From Arthrobacter sp. Hiyo4 (GTDB taxonomy: Bacteria; Actinomycetota; Actinomycetes; Actinomycetales; Micrococcaceae): a stretch of DNA of 64,000 nucleotides. Of the stretch, positions 10,840 to 22,594 are shown one piece after another; within the stretch, counting starts at the first letter, position 1, and each line of letters begins with the position of its first letter. The position numbers were made by a program, and so were the translations under genes. The stretch spans positions 2,542,001 to 2,606,000 of the forward strand of contig AP014718.1 of the NCBI GenBank assembly GCA_002370555.1. The letters run 5' to 3'. The notes under the pieces are model-generated. The model saw nothing but the letters and a program-made list of their open reading frames with translations. It had not been told where the DNA came from and made no database searches.

Positions 10840-11698
10840 CCCTCCATGCTACCGGGTGGGGGCCCGCCGCCCGGCGAAGCGATCCGGATCACAACGGCGG
10901 CAGCGACCAGCACAGCGCCGGTTATCGCGGCACCACCGACCCAGGACTGGAAGCTGCTGGAAGCGGCCGCCACAAACGCGTCCTTGAACATGTCCGCAAG
11001 TCCGTTGCCGCTCGCCATCGCCGCCACTGCATCCTTGGCGAGCTGTGAGCCGGCGGACCACAGGCCAGCCAGCGCCAGCGCCGCAAGTCCCACAGCGAAC
11101 ACGACCGACCAGCGGCGGCGGCGGAAACCAGAGCCAGCGCGAAGGCGATTCCCGCTCCAATGGCAAGGGAGTAGCCGAGCGGCGCGTAGGCGGACACCCT
11201 CTCGACCATTTGGCGTTGCTCAGGCTCTCCAACGTTGACCAGCGTCTGCTCCGGCGCAGTCAGCGGGAGCCCGGTGGTACGCGCGAGCTCCTCCGTCGCC
11301 AGCGCCACCAGGGGTGCCACGTCCAAGGTGAGAGACGACCGGGAGTCAGGTTCGGCAGGAACTGACGCGGGTGCGGCGAAGCTAAGCCGGTGGCTCTTCC
11401 GCAGCGTCTCCTCCCAGGCCGCCGGGTAGCCGGGCAGAGCTGTGAGGGAACCGGCAGCCGCCTCAAGCACTGGCGTGACCAGACCTGCCAGGGCGTCCGG
11501 GATGACACCTGTATCGATGGTGCCCACAGCGGCCGCGGCGAGCCGCTGCTGGAATTCTGCATCCTGCCCCAGTGGAGCGGCCAGGGCCACAAAGCCATCC
11601 TCCTGAACCACGTTACGGTCAAGCCAAATGGCGGGTACGGCCAGGGCGGACAGCAAAACGCCCACGACGACGGCGATGGCTGAAACGAAGGTGCGCAA
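10836..11698 (-). CDS. Hypothetical actinobacterial membrane protein upstream of ispH (frame broken)
   Basis: TTG start at 11698, with GAGGA six bases upstream. An N-terminal anchor helix ([22 protein letters not shown]) is followed by a ~150-residue extracellular domain ([28 protein letters not shown]...), then two C-terminal helices. The last part, from [16 protein letters not shown] to PPPGSMEG, is in another frame; one base added near 11115-11123 joins them. About 288 residues. No enzymatic motif is visible and the function is unknown; its only informative context is four-base overlap with ispH. Confidence 0.65.
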
Positions 11699-11901
11699 AA
11701 CGGGTCCTCACGGGTTGGCGGCAGCACAGCCATCATAGGGCTGGTGTCTGGACAAAGAATGTCAGTCTCGGGTGATACAGCTTATGGATAAGGTTGAATG
11801 GCAACCGCCAGCTCACCGGCGGCCGCCATCCAAGCACGAACCGCTACCTGCCGAACAAAGGACCACCATGCCGCCACCCACAGTTTCCCGGGCCAGCGGA
11901 C

Positions 11902-13225
11902 ATGTCTGAACAGGCTGCGCTGCCGGGCACAGCTGCCACCACGTTGCCGGCCACGGCCGCTGAGACCAGCCCGGACAATCCATGGCCGCTGCAGTTGCTG
12001 TCCCAGAAACTCAAGGCCCACATCGATCGCACCCCGTCCGCATGGGTCGAAGGCCAGGTCATCGAAATGAACCGCCGCGGGGGTAACGCGTACCTCACCC
12101 TCCGGGACGTGGACGCGGAAGTTTCCCTGCCGGCGTCGGTCTGGACCAAGGTTCTGGACCGGCAGAACGTGCCCCTGGAGCGTGGCTCCCGCGTGGTGGC
12201 CTTGCTCAAGCCGGAGTTCTGGCTGAAGACCGGGCGGCTCAACATGCAGGTTCGGGACATCAGGCCGGTGGGGATTGGCGACCTGCTCGCGCGGATCGAA
12301 CGGTTGCGCCAGGCCCTCTCCGCCGAGGGGCTGTTTGCCGATTCACGGAAGAAACCGCTGCCGTTGCTCCCGCACCGTATCGGCCTGATTACCGGACGGG
12401 ACTCCGACGCCAAAAAGACGTCGTCCAAAACGCGGCACTGCGCTGGCCCGCAGTTGAATTCGAAATCCGGGAAGTGGCGGTCCAGGGCAACACCGCCGTC
12501 TCGCAAATAATCCGCGCCCTGCAGGAACTGGACAGCCGCCCCGATGTGGACGTCATTGTCATCGCCCGGGCGGCGGAGCCTTGGAGGACCTGCTGCCTTT
12601 CAACAGCGAGGAACTGATCCGTGCTGTCGCGGCCACGGCCACCCCGGTGGTCAGCGCCATCGGACATGAGGCGGACCGTCCACTTCTCGACGACGTGGCG
12701 GACCTGCGCGCGTCGACGCCCACTGATGCGGCCAAGCGGATCGTGCCTGACGTTGCCGAGGAACTGGCGGGCGTGCGCCAGGCACGGGAGCACCTTCGCA
12801 GGAGCATCGGCAGGCTCGTGGACAGGGAATCGGACCGGTTGTCTGCACTCCATTCCCGGCCTGTTCTGGCTACCCCGGAAGCCATGGTCACCGGACGAGC
12901 GGAGGAAATCGAACGCCTCCTGCGGAGATCATCGGCCGCTGTCAGTTCAACGGTGGTACGGGCAGCTGACCAGCTGGTTCACCTGCGGGCCCAGGTCCGC
13001 GCCCTATCACCGCAAAAGACGCTGGACCGCGGCTATGCCGTGGTCGAACTGGCCAACGGCCGGCCGGCCCGCGCCACTGAAGCTGCCGGCCACGCTGTGG
13101 TCCGAGACCCCTCGGAGGCGCCGTCGGGAACTGCGTTGTCCGTGCGCGTGGCCCGTGGCGTGTTCGGCGCCACTTCCACTGGGGAACTTCAACAAGGAGA
13201 AGCACATGCCCGAAACAAAGCCTGA
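11902..13225 (+). CDS. xseA: Exodeoxyribonuclease VII large subunit XseA (two frame breaks)
   Basis: Single-strand exonuclease large subunit. The OB-fold domain lies at [27 protein letters not shown], and the catalytic core starts at [15 protein letters not shown] and includes [29 protein letters not shown], with the C-terminal coiled coil ending at LDRGYAVV. One base is missing in AAAAA near 12411-12415 ([14 protein letters not shown]) and one in GGG near 12568-12570 ([12 protein letters not shown]). Start uncertain: ATG 11902 (MSEQAALPG) is in frame but has a weak ribosome site, whereas ATG 11868 has AAAGGA but is out of frame by one base. Overlaps xseB by 20 bp. Confidence 0.9.
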
Positions 13226-13424
13226 CCCGGAAATCCAAGCACTGAGCTATGAGGAAGCCCGCGAACAGCTGGTGCAGGTAGTGGGGAAGCTTGAGGCAGG
13301 CGGCGCCAGCCTCGAGGAATCCCTGGCACTCTGGGAACGCGGCGAAGCCTTGGCAAAGCGCTGCGAAGAGTGGCTGGAGGGCGCCCGCAAGCGGCTCGCT
13401 GCCGCCCGCGACCAGCCGCTCTGA
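13206..13424 (+). CDS. xseB: Exodeoxyribonuclease VII small subunit XseB
   Basis: 72-residue small subunit (PF02609) that binds several copies to XseA. The motif [35 protein letters not shown] is the family core, followed by [15 protein letters not shown] at 13206 has AAGGAG six bases before it, inside the end of xseA, so the pair is co-translated. Intact. Confidence 0.95.
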   Translation: MPETKPDPEIQALSYEEAREQLVQVVGKLEAGGASLEESLALWERGEALAKRCEEWLEGARKRLAAARDQPL

Positions 13425-13450
13425 CCAGTCACGGCCCGCCGGGCGGCAGC

Positions 13451-14305
13451 CTAGGACCTTTCGACGAGCTCGCGTTCCACACCGACGTCGAACTCCGCCT
13501 TTGGCCATTCGAGCTTCATGTCAGACAGAGCGCCCAGCACCAACTGCTGCACCGCAATCCTGGCGTACCATTTTTTGTTGGCCGGAACCACATGCCAGGG
13601 TGCCGCATCCGTGTTGGTCTCGTCGAAGGCAGCCTGGTAGGCGTCCATGTAGTCGCCCCAGAACGCCCGTTCCTTGAGGTCACCGCTGCTGTATTTCCAG
13701 TGCTTGGCGGGGTTGTCCAGCCGGGCAAGGAGCCGGGCCTTCTGTTCATCCTTGCTGATATTGAGCATCACCTTGATGATTTTGGTTCCGGCATCGGCCT
13801 GGCGCGCCTCGAACTCATTGATGGCCCGGTAGCGGCGCTTAATTTCGTCAGGCGTCGCCCAGTTATGGACCCGGTGGATCAGGACGTCCTCATAGTGGGA
13901 GCGGTCGAAGATGCCCACCATGCCCGCTCCGGGCACCTCCTTCTGGATCCGCCAGAGGAAGTCATAGGACTTCTCCTCCTCGGTGGGTGCCTTGAACGCC
14001 TTGAACTGGACGCCCTGCGGATCCATGGTGGCCATGACATGGTTGACTATTCCGCCCTTGCCCGCGGTGTCCATGCCCTGCAGGATCAGCAGAAGCCGTT
14101 TTCTCCCTCCGAAGCGCGACTCCGCGAACAGCTTTTCCTGAAGTTCGGCCAAGGCGCCGTCCAGTTCAGCCAGAATTGCCTGGCCATCGGCTTTGCTGCC
14201 CGTGTAACCGGGCGTCGCGTCAGGGTCGGCGCCGGCCAGCGAGAACCCTTTCCCCACCCTCAGCGTATCGACGGGGTGCTTATCGAACTCAACGACGTCG
14301 GCCAT
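13451..14305 (-). CDS. ppk2: Polyphosphate kinase 2 family protein
   Basis: PPK2 (PF03976) transfers phosphate between polyphosphate and nucleotides. Walker A-like LLILQGMDTAGKGGIVNHVM, lid region with DFLWRIQKEVPG, Walker B-like MVGIFDRSHYEDVLIHRVH, and the C-terminal motif WHVVPANKKWYARI. The GMDTAGKGG and FDRSHYE motifs and 284-residue length fit the single-domain PPK2 type; which nucleotide it prefers cannot be read from the sequence. ATG at 14305 with AAAGGA upstream is chosen over an in-frame ATG at 14329, which lacks one. Convergent with xseB. Intact. Confidence 0.93.
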   Translation of the reverse strand: MADVVEFDKHPVDTLRVGKGFSLAGADPDATPGYTGSKADGQAILAELDGALAELQEKLFAESRFGGRKRLLLILQGMDTAGKGGIVNHVMATMDPQGVQFKAFKAPTEEEKSYDFLWRIQKEVPGAGMVGIFDRSHYEDVLIHRVHNWATPDEIKRRYRAINEFEARQADAGTKIIKVMLNISKDEQKARLLARLDNPAKHWKYSSGDLKERAFWGDYMDAYQAAFDETNTDAAPWHVVPANKKWYARIAVQQLVLGALSDMKLEWPKAEFDVGVERELVERS

Positions 14306-14354
14306 TGGGGTCCTTTCCCAAGGTTCCACGCGCCGAAAGGCGCGTCACCACAGG

Positions 14355-15574
14355 CTAGTTCCCTTGGTACCGGCTAAGGAAGTCCCCCATGCGCCCGATC
14401 GCTTCTTCAATGTCCTTGACGTTCGGCAACGTGACCATGCGGAAGTGGTCAGGCCGGACCCAGTTGAACGCCCGGCCGTGTGACACCAGGATCTTCTGCT
14501 CCTTCAGCAAGTCCAGGACAAACTTCTCGTCATCACGGATGTGGAAGACTTCCGGATCCAGGCGCGGGAACAGGTACAGCGCGCCACGGGCCTGCTGCGT
14601 GCTCACACCCGGGATCGCGTTGAGCATGTCGTAGGCCTTGTTCCGCTGTTCCAGCAGCCTGCCGCCGGGGAGGATGAGGTCATTGATGCTCTGGTAGCCG
14701 CCGAGCGCGGTCTGGATGGCGTGCTGGGCGGGCACGTTGGCACAGAGGCGCATATTGGCCAGGAGGCTGATGCCCTCCAGATAATCGGAGGCATCCTTCT
14801 TGGGGCCCGAGATGGCCATCCAGCCGGCACGGTAGCCGCAGACGCGGTAGGCCTTGGACAGCCCACTGAAAGTGAGGCAAAGGACGTCGTCGCCCGTCAG
14901 CGCGGCTATGTTGATGTGCACGGCGTCCTCGTACAGGATCTTCTCGTAGATTTCATCCGCGAAAAGGATCAGGCCGTGCTTCTCCGCCAGCGCCACGATC
15001 TTCTTCAGCGTCTCTTCCGGATAGACCGCGCCCGTGGGGTTGTTGGGGTTGATCACCACGATGCCCTTGGTACGCGGCGTGATCTTGGCTTCAAGATCCT
15101 CAAGGTCCGGCTGCCAGCCTGATTCCTCATCGCAGAGGTAGTGCACGGGCTTCCCGCTTGCCAGGGCAACGGAAGCGGTCCACAGCGGGTAGTCCGGTGT
15201 GGGGATCAGGACCTCATCGCCGTCGTTGAGCAGCGCCATGAGGGACATGGTGATCAGTTCGCTGACGCCGTTGCCCAGGTAGATGTCGTCCACATGGATG
15301 TTCTGGATTCCGCGGGTCTGGTAGTACTGGGAGACCGCAGTTCGGGCCGAGAAGATGCCCGGGAGTCGCTGTAACCCTGTGCATGGGGCAGATGGCGGAT
15401 CATGTCCACCAGGATCGCGTCCGGGGCTTCAAATCCAAACGGCGCAGGGTTTCCGATGTTCAGTTTGAGGATCCGGTGACCCTCCGCCTCCATCTGCTGG
15501 GCGGCCTGAAGAATAGGTCCACGGATGTCGTAAAGGACGTTGTGAAGCTTGGTGGACTGCTTGAATTCTGCCAT
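14355..15574 (-). CDS. alaA: Pyridoxal-phosphate aminotransferase, AlaA-type (frame broken)
   Basis: Class I/II aminotransferase that most resembles alanine/glutamate-pyruvate transaminase AlaA. Family landmarks: opening LHNVLYDIRGPILQAAQQME, LGNGVSELI, VINPNNPTGAVYPEE, DEIYEKILYE, and the PLP lysine in TFSGLSKAYRVCGYRAGWM. One G is missing at the GGG near 15359-15361; repaired protein about 406 residues, the AlaA length. Upstream lies the terminator of the osmoprotectant operon, so it has its own promoter. Confidence 0.9.
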
Positions 15575-15641
15575 CCATCAAATATGCCATATGACGGATG
15601 TACTTCCGTTGAGACCTCAGACACAGCCGCGTAGAGAGCGG

Positions 15642-15685
15642 ACGACGGCGGCTGCCGGCCGTGTGGGTCCGGCAGCCGCCGTCGT
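15642..15685 (-). terminator. Strong GC-rich terminator of the osmoprotectant operon
   Basis: A perfect 17-bp stem (15642-15658 with 15669-15685) around a 10-base loop, 23 bp after the TAA of the last gene. No T tract follows, which is common for actinobacterial hairpin terminators. Confidence 0.8.
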
Positions 15686-15707
15686 GATTGCGTTGTGGAG
15701 TCAGGAG

Positions 15708-16660
15708 TTACTTGACGATGCCCTTGTCCTTGAGCCAGGTGGCGGCGGCGTCTTTGGCATTTTGCTTCTGGCTGCCGCTGACTGCGCGGTTGAGGTTGAC
15801 CAGGTCCTCAGTGGTGAGGATCTTCGATACGGCATTGAGCGCGTCCTTGGCCTTGTCGGTCATTTTTGCCTTGTTGTACAGCGGCAGGACCTGCTGGGCC
15901 TTGAAGTTATTCTTGGGATCCTCCAGCACCACCAGGTCGTTGTCCGCGATGGACGGTGTGGTGGTGTAGATGTCAGCCACCTGGACGTCGTCGGTCAGCA
16001 GCGCCTGCAATGTCAGGTTGCCGCCGCCGTCGCTGAATGGCTTCAGGGCCTTGAGTTCGCAGCCATAGTTCTTTTTGAGTCCCGGGAAGCCATAGGCGCG
16101 GGTTTCGAACGTGGCCGGCGCCGCCATGATCAGGTCCTTGCAGACCTTGGCGAGGTCCTCAATGGACTTCAACTGGTACTTCTCTTGTGTGGCCTTGGTG
16201 ACCACCATGGCGTCCTTGGACTCGGCCTTGGATGCTTCCAGGACCGCCAGCCCTTCGGGAGCTTCCCCGGCAGCGCCTTGTAGATATCGTCGGCCGAGAC
16301 CTCGGCAGCTTCAGGATCCACGTGCGAGAGCAGGTTGCCGGAGTAATCCGGAACAAGGTCAACCGAGCCGTCCTGGACCGCTTTGAAGTAGATTTCGCGG
16401 GCACCGATGTTGGGCTTGGTGGTTGCCGTGACTCCTGCCGCAGTCAGCGCACCGGCATAGATCTCAGCCACGATCTGGCTCTCCGGGAAGTCAGCTGAGC
16501 CGACCACCAACGAGCCGCCGCCAGTGCTTCCGGCGCTGGTGCTGGGGGTTTTCAACGGATCACTCCCGCCGCAGGCCGTCAGCGCGACGGCCAGGCCGAC
16601 GCCGGCAGCCATGCCAGCCAGTCCCCGGCGGGTAAGGATTGTCCTGATGTTGTCTTTCAT
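15708..16660 (-). CDS. Osmoprotectant ABC transporter substrate-binding lipoprotein (OpuAC-type, frame broken)
   Basis: Glycine-betaine/choline-type binding protein (PF04069). The signal peptide with lipobox LTAC is followed by SLVVGSADFPESQIVAEIYAGAL and VDLVPDYSGNLL, typical of the OpuCC/ProX-osmU group. The last half (LAVLEASKAESKDAMVV to DKGIVK) is in another frame, and one G added at CCCC 16265-16268 joins them. The start at 16660 overlaps the upstream permease stop at 16657 (ATGA). Last gene of a four-gene operon. Confidence 0.88.
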
Positions 16661-17403
16661 GGGGTACCTCCTTGAAGAGCAGCTGGCGCAGGCGCGGCAG
16701 CTGGGAGATCAGCGGCGGCCTTTTGGCCACCGTGCAGATCGGTTTTGAGGCCGGGCGAAAGAAGGACTCTTTGCACCGCGGCCAGGATGAGGTCAACAGC
16801 GATGGCCAGGCCGGCAATCAGCAAGGAGCCGGCAAGCATCCGCGGGAAGTCCTGCAGCGCCAGGCCATCAAACAGATAGCGGCCCAGACCGCCCAAAGGC
16901 AGGTACGCAACGACAGAAACCGTGGCGATGACCTGCAGAACGGCGGTTCGGACGCCGCCGAACATCACCTGCAGTCCGTTGGGCAGCTCAACCCGGAACA
17001 GGATCTGAAGTTCGGTCATGCCCATGGCCCGGGCCGCATCCACCACGGTCCTGTCCACACTTGAAATACCTGCGTACGTTCCGGCAAGGAGCGGCGGCAC
17101 GGTCAGGATGACGAGCGCCCATACCGGCGGCATCAGGCTGCTTCCCGCCACGAGGGCGAAGAGGACCAGCAGGCCCAGGGTAGGCAGAGCCCGCAGCGCA
17201 CCCGCCACCGCTACAGCAACCACGCGTCCGCGGCCGGTGTGCCCGATGTAGAGCCCTGCCGGGACCGCGATGGCAGCGGCAATCACGAGGACCAGCCCGC
17301 TGTACTGAAGATGTTCGAGGAGCCGGACGGGGATGCCGGAACTGCCGGTCCAGCGCACGGGATCGGCTATCCAGGCGAGAGTGTCCACAAAAATGTTGCT
17401 CAT
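16657..17403 (-). CDS. Osmoprotectant ABC transporter permease (OpuCD-type)
   Basis: BPD_transp_1 permease with about six helices, starting MSNIFVDTLAWIADP. The EAA-loop region VVDAARAMGMTELQILFRVELPNGLQVMFGG is clear. ATG 17403 overlaps the preceding permease stop (ATGA). The frame is also open upstream of 17403 inside the neighbouring gene, but that segment does not read as a permease. 248 residues, with a hydrophilic Ala/Pro-rich tail. Intact. Confidence 0.88.
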   Translation of the reverse strand: MSNIFVDTLAWIADPVRWTGSSGIPVRLLEHLQYSGLVLVIAAAIAVPAGLYIGHTGRGRVVAVAVAGALRALPTLGLLVLFALVAGSSLMPPVWALVILTVPPLLAGTYAGISSVDRTVVDAARAMGMTELQILFRVELPNGLQVMFGGVRTAVLQVIATVSVVAYLPLGGLGRYLFDGLALQDFPRMLAGSLLIAGLAIAVDLILAAVQRVLLSPGLKTDLHGGQKAAADLPAAAPAPAALQGGTP

Positions 17404-18109
17404 GGCGCGGCCCCTGTGTGGATGTTGGCGTCGGCCAGGTAGCTGGCGGCGGAAGGCGCAGCGAGGCCGGCCGCTTTTGCGGCGCGGGTCCACGGCGTCA
17501 GCAGCCGTTCCAGGACGACCAGCACAGCATCCATAAGCAGCGCCAGCACCAGGATGGCGATGATTCCCACCACCACTTCCGTGACGAAGTTCCGTTGCAG
17601 TCCGTCCGTAAACAGCATGCCCAGGTTCCCCACCCCCAGGAGTGCCGCGACGCTCACCAGCGAGATGTTGCTGACGGAGACCACCCGCAGCCCGGCGAAC
17701 ATCACTGGAAGGGACAGCGGCAGGTCGATCTGGACGAAGCGGAGCCACGGCTTGTACCCCATGGCGATCGCAGCCTGCCGGAGATCCTCCTCCACGGAGT
17801 CAAAGGCATCCAGGGCGGCCCGGACCAGCAGCGCCACCGCATAGATGGTCAGCGCCACAATGACGTTGAGCGGGTCCAGGATCCGGGTTCCGAGAATCGA
17901 GGGCAGGATGATGAACAGCGCCAGCGACGGGACGGTGTACAGCAATGAACTGGCGGTCACCACCACTGACCGAAGCGCCGGGTGGGTCCGCGCCAACTGC
18001 GCCAGCGGAATGGAAATAACCAGCCCCAGGACCATCGGGATGAGGGCCAGGACCAGGTGCTGGCCTGCCAGTCCCACGACCATGCCGCTGTTTGCCAGGA
18101 ACCACTCCA

Positions 18110-18110
<1 letters not shown>
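17400..18110 (-). CDS. Osmoprotectant ABC transporter permease (OpuCB-type)
   Basis: 236-residue BPD_transp_1 permease with the EAA loop LRQAAIAMGYKPWLRFVQIDLPLSLPVMFAG and the preceding SLLYTVPSLALF segment characteristic of betaine/choline permeases. Start ATG at 18110 overlaps the ATPase stop (TGATG) and its stop overlaps the next permease. Intact. Confidence 0.9.
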
Positions 18111-19209
<1,099 letters not shown>

Positions 19210-19439
19210 TCCCGGACTTACCTGTTCTGTTGGACGGCATCGGACAGTGTTGGGTCATAAGCTCACTGATATTTACGGTAACGCAATCCGTTCACAGCGT
19301 AACCGGATCCGAAGGCAATCCGGGCAGGCGAACCCCTACTGTAACCATTCGTTGAACAGCCGCCTGCGGATGGGTCTTTCGATCACAAGGTGCCCGTGCT
19401 GCGCTTACGCCCGGCCCTGCCCGCGCCTAGAGTTGGTCT

Positions 19440-20479
19440 GTGACCAACTTGGAAGTGGCTCCGCAACAGGAACTTTGTCCGCCCGCAGGCCCTGAGGGGA
19501 CGTCCGGCCCATGCCTGCAGCTCTGGCCCGAACGGGAGGTTCCGCTGGGCGGCGTGCGGGCCATGAACGTCCGGCGCACACTCCCGCAGCGCGGCCTGCC
19601 CACCATCGGCGCCTGGTGCTTCCTGGACAGTTTCGGTCCGGACCGCATCGCCATGTCCGTACTCCCCACCCGCACACGGGGCTGCAGACGGTCACCTGGC
19701 CGCTTGCGGGGAACATCCGGCACCGGGACAGCGTAGGCAGCGATGTTGTGGTCCGGCCAGGTGAGCTGAACATCATGACCGCCGGGCACGGGGTGTCCCA
19801 CTCCGAGTTCGCCGTGCTTCCAGATTCCGATGCAGGTCCCGACGCCGGCGCGCCTCTGCCAGTGCAGCGCGGCCTGCAGCTCTGGGTAGCATTGCCGGAT
19901 TCGGAACGCCGCCGCGAGCCCGCGTTCGAGCAGCACCGGGAACTGCCCGCCGTGACGGGGCAAGGTTTCACTGCGACGGTGATGGTGGGCGAATTCGCCG
20001 GGGCGGTGTCACCGGCCACGATGTACTCCCCCATCGTCGGAGCAGACATCTCCTGCGACGGCCCGGCCGTCCTGCCGCTGAACGCTCACTTTGAGCATGC
20101 TGTCCTGGTGCTCGACGGCGGGCTGACGCAGGACGGGCAGGAGGTCCCGCCCGGGCCGCTGGGTTACCTGGGCGCAGGACGTACGACGCTGGAGTTCCAG
20201 GCCCTGCCCGGCACACGGTTCCTCCTGATCGGCGGGGAGCCGTTCCAGGAGGAACTGCTGATGTGGTGGAACTTCGTGGGCCGCACGCACGACGAAGTGG
20301 AGCAGGCCCGTGCGGACTGGGAAGCCCAGGCCGTACTGCCTGACGCTGCTGCCCGCCGAGCCCGCTACGGGCTGGTTGAAGGGCACGGCCCGGATGCGGG
20401 CGCCGAAGCCGGACGCATCCCCGCCCCCATCATGCCGGCCGTCAGGCTGACACCCCGGAAGCGGTCAGTGGGCCCCTGA
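19440..20479 (+). CDS. Pirin family protein (frame broken)
   Basis: Cupin-type pirin. The N-terminal part reads RRTLPQRGLPTIGAWCFLDSFGP and continues, in another frame, HPHTGLQTVTWPLAGNIRHRDSVGSDVVVRPGELNIMTAGHGVSHSE: the HPH and the later histidine/glutamate are the pirin metal ligands. One C added at CCCC 19664-19667 joins them. About 347 residues with a second cupin half (SFxGxFVDGG-like HAVLVLDGGL). GTG start at 19440. Its last 15 bp overlap the convergent kinase gene. Confidence 0.88.
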
Positions 20480-21440
20480 CGCTTCCGAGACCAGCTTCAG
20501 GACGCCAAACACAGGGTCCTGGTCCAGGACACGGACATCAGAGACGCCGGCGGCGCCCAGGTGGCTCCGGAAAGAGTCCTGCAGCGGAATCACGTTCATC
20601 CCCAGTCCGCTGCCGAGAATTACCGGGCCGTCGATTCCAAGCTTCCGCAGGGCCTGCGCAGCCAGGCCGGCCAGATCCTTGCCTGCCTGGTCCAGCAGCG
20701 CCTGGCTGACCGTGTGGCCCGCCGCTGCCGCGTCCACCACCAGGCGAGCCTGCTGGGCCCAGTACCGGCGGCCGGTGTCCGGGGAATGGAAGAGCGCAAT
20801 CAGCCTGTTGGGGTGGTCCACTCCGCACGCGGCAAGCAGCGCAGCAGTCAGCTCATCCGCCGGAAGTCCCTGGTTCATCCTGCTCAGGCTGTGCCGGACC
20901 GCCTCACGGCCGAGCCAGTAGCCGCTGCCTTCATCCCCAAGCAGGTAGCCCCAGCCGCCGGCCCGGGCCTCGTCGCCGGCGGCATTCCTTCCCCAGGCTG
21001 CAGAGCCGGTTCCCGCGATCACGGCCACGCCGGTGCTGGCGCCGCCCGCGGCCAGCAGCAGCCGTGAATCGTGGACCACCGTGACTTTGGCTCCCGGAAC
21101 GTGGGGTGCGATCAGCGCGGCCAGGGCTGCGGCGTCGTCGTCGGTGTCAATGCCACCGGCCCGGCATACACCTGGGCCACCTGGCCGCTGCCGATCCGGG
21201 CGAAGAGATCCGCGAGGTTCAGTGCAGCCTGTTCGCGGCTGACGTTCTGGACGTTGGAACTGCCGGCGGACTCGTCGGCCACGGCAACCCCGTCCTCAAA
21301 CCTGACGCCGCGGGTCTTCGTGCCGCCGATGTCCAGGCCGATGATGACCCCCGCGAGGGGACCCGGGGTGGCCGCGGACGCGGCGCCTCCCAGCGGGTGG
21401 TGTTCGGAAGTTGTGGTCTGGGGTGTTCGCTGTCAGTCAC
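20465..21440 (-). CDS. BadF/BadG-type ATPase, probable N-acetylglucosamine kinase (two frame breaks)
   Basis: ASKHA-fold kinase (PF01869). Phosphate-1 loop GLDIGGTKTRGVRF, phosphate-2 VIAGTGSAAWGRN, and GGWGYLLGDEGSGYWLG, the signature shared with eukaryotic-like GlcNAc kinase. The adenosine loop is PVILGSGLGMN. One base is missing at CCC 21160-21162 and one at CCCCC 21348-21352; repaired length about 325 residues. GTG start at 21440. A second member of the family lies in the island at 41981. Substrate is inferred from family only. Confidence 0.82.
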
Positions 21441-21521
21441 GTCCCCCAGCCTACTCAAACGCGGACGGCGAATCGCTGCCGGGCCGTGGGACGCCGTCGT
21501 GTCCCAACACCGCGCCGCCTA

Positions 21522-22512
21522 TCACCTGCCTGAACGGGCGGCCACGAGGCCCGCCAGTAATTCCGGGCCATCCTGCAGGACCATCTCACGGAAGAAGCGC
21601 ACAGGACCGGGCTCGGCGTCGGGGCCGGGTTTCCGCCGGCGCCAGCCCAGCCCGATTTCGCGGAACGCCAGGCCGGATTCCAAGGCAAGTTCAACCCAGC
21701 CCAGGTCGCCGGTTTCCGGGCTGATGTGGCGCCCCGGGGCATTGCCGCCGGGCGGCAGGATGCTGACGCCAAGTCCGCGGCGACCAATCCACGGGCGGTG
21801 TGGGTGTCCTGGCTTTCGAAGGCGATCCGCGGCCGGAAGCCTGCCTCGCGGAACAAGGCATCCGTCAGTGACCGCATGCCGTACCCCGGCTCCAGCGCGA
21901 CGAAGGGGTCCCGGCGGATGTCCTGCATCCTGACGGCGTCCCGCCCAGCCAGCGGGTGGCCGTGGTGAACCACCAACCGGAGGGCTCACGGTAGAGCGAC
22001 GCCGAAGAGATAGTGCTGCTTGCCGCCGGAACAGGGGCTGTCAGTGCCAGGTCCGCCCGGCCCGAGGCCAGCTCCGCCAGGCAGGTGTCCCGCGCCCCCT
22101 GGCTGAGCATGAAGCCAGCCTCCGGGTGGCGGCTGCGGAAGGCGCTGATGAGGAGGGGCAAGGTGGCCTCGCCGAATGTGTGCTGAAAGGACAGCGACAC
22201 TTTCCCGCGTACCACGTCCGACTCGTGCCGGACCAGGTCCAGGCCGGCCTGGAATTCAGTCAGGGCCGACTCGATGTAGGGCAGCAGCGTCCGGGCGGCC
22301 GCCGTGAGGCGGATGCCGCGCCCGTCCCGGATTAGCAGTTCTGTTCCGACGACGGCGCTGGCCCGGGACAGCGCCCGGCTCACCGTGGACTGGGGTACTC
22401 CCAGGAGCTCGGCCGTTTCCGTGACGTGCTGGGTCCGGCCCAGCTCAGCCAGGATGGGGAGCAGCGGCAGGAGCTTCACCAGCTGTTTGTGGTCCGCGTG
22501 CATGGGCTCCAC
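21522..22512 (-). CDS. LysR family transcriptional regulator (two frame breaks)
   Basis: N-terminal winged HTH (LPLLPILAELGRTQHVTETAELLGVPQSTVSRALSR..) followed by an effector domain with GKVSLSFQHTFGEATLPLL and RPRIAFESQDTHTARGLVAA. Two missing bases, at GGG 21982-21984 and near 21781, restore LRLVVHHGHPLAG and GLGVSILPPGGNAPG; about 331 residues. Divergent from the MFS exporter at 22595, with an 82-bp intergenic region, the standard arrangement for a LysR regulator and its target. Confidence 0.87.
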
Positions 22513-22594
22513 CTTTCAAACGTTCCACTCTTGACATGAATTGTGACTAAAAGATGCATTGGAAGCATATATTGCCGGAGCCTACCCTTGGGCT
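22513..22594. promoter_or_regulatory. Divergent promoter region, LysR gene / MFS gene
   Basis: AT-rich 82-bp spacer in an otherwise GC-rich stretch. It contains ATGC-attggaa-GCAT, a 4-bp inverted repeat spaced like LysR T-N11-A boxes, ending 23 bp before the MFS start. Function as the LysR box is inferred. Confidence 0.45.

Noticed and set aside
17800..18109. C-terminal extension of the osmoprotectant ATPase to 469 residues
   Set aside because: The extra segment overlaps the permease gene in another frame and reads as noise; a one-base correction ends the protein at 18110.
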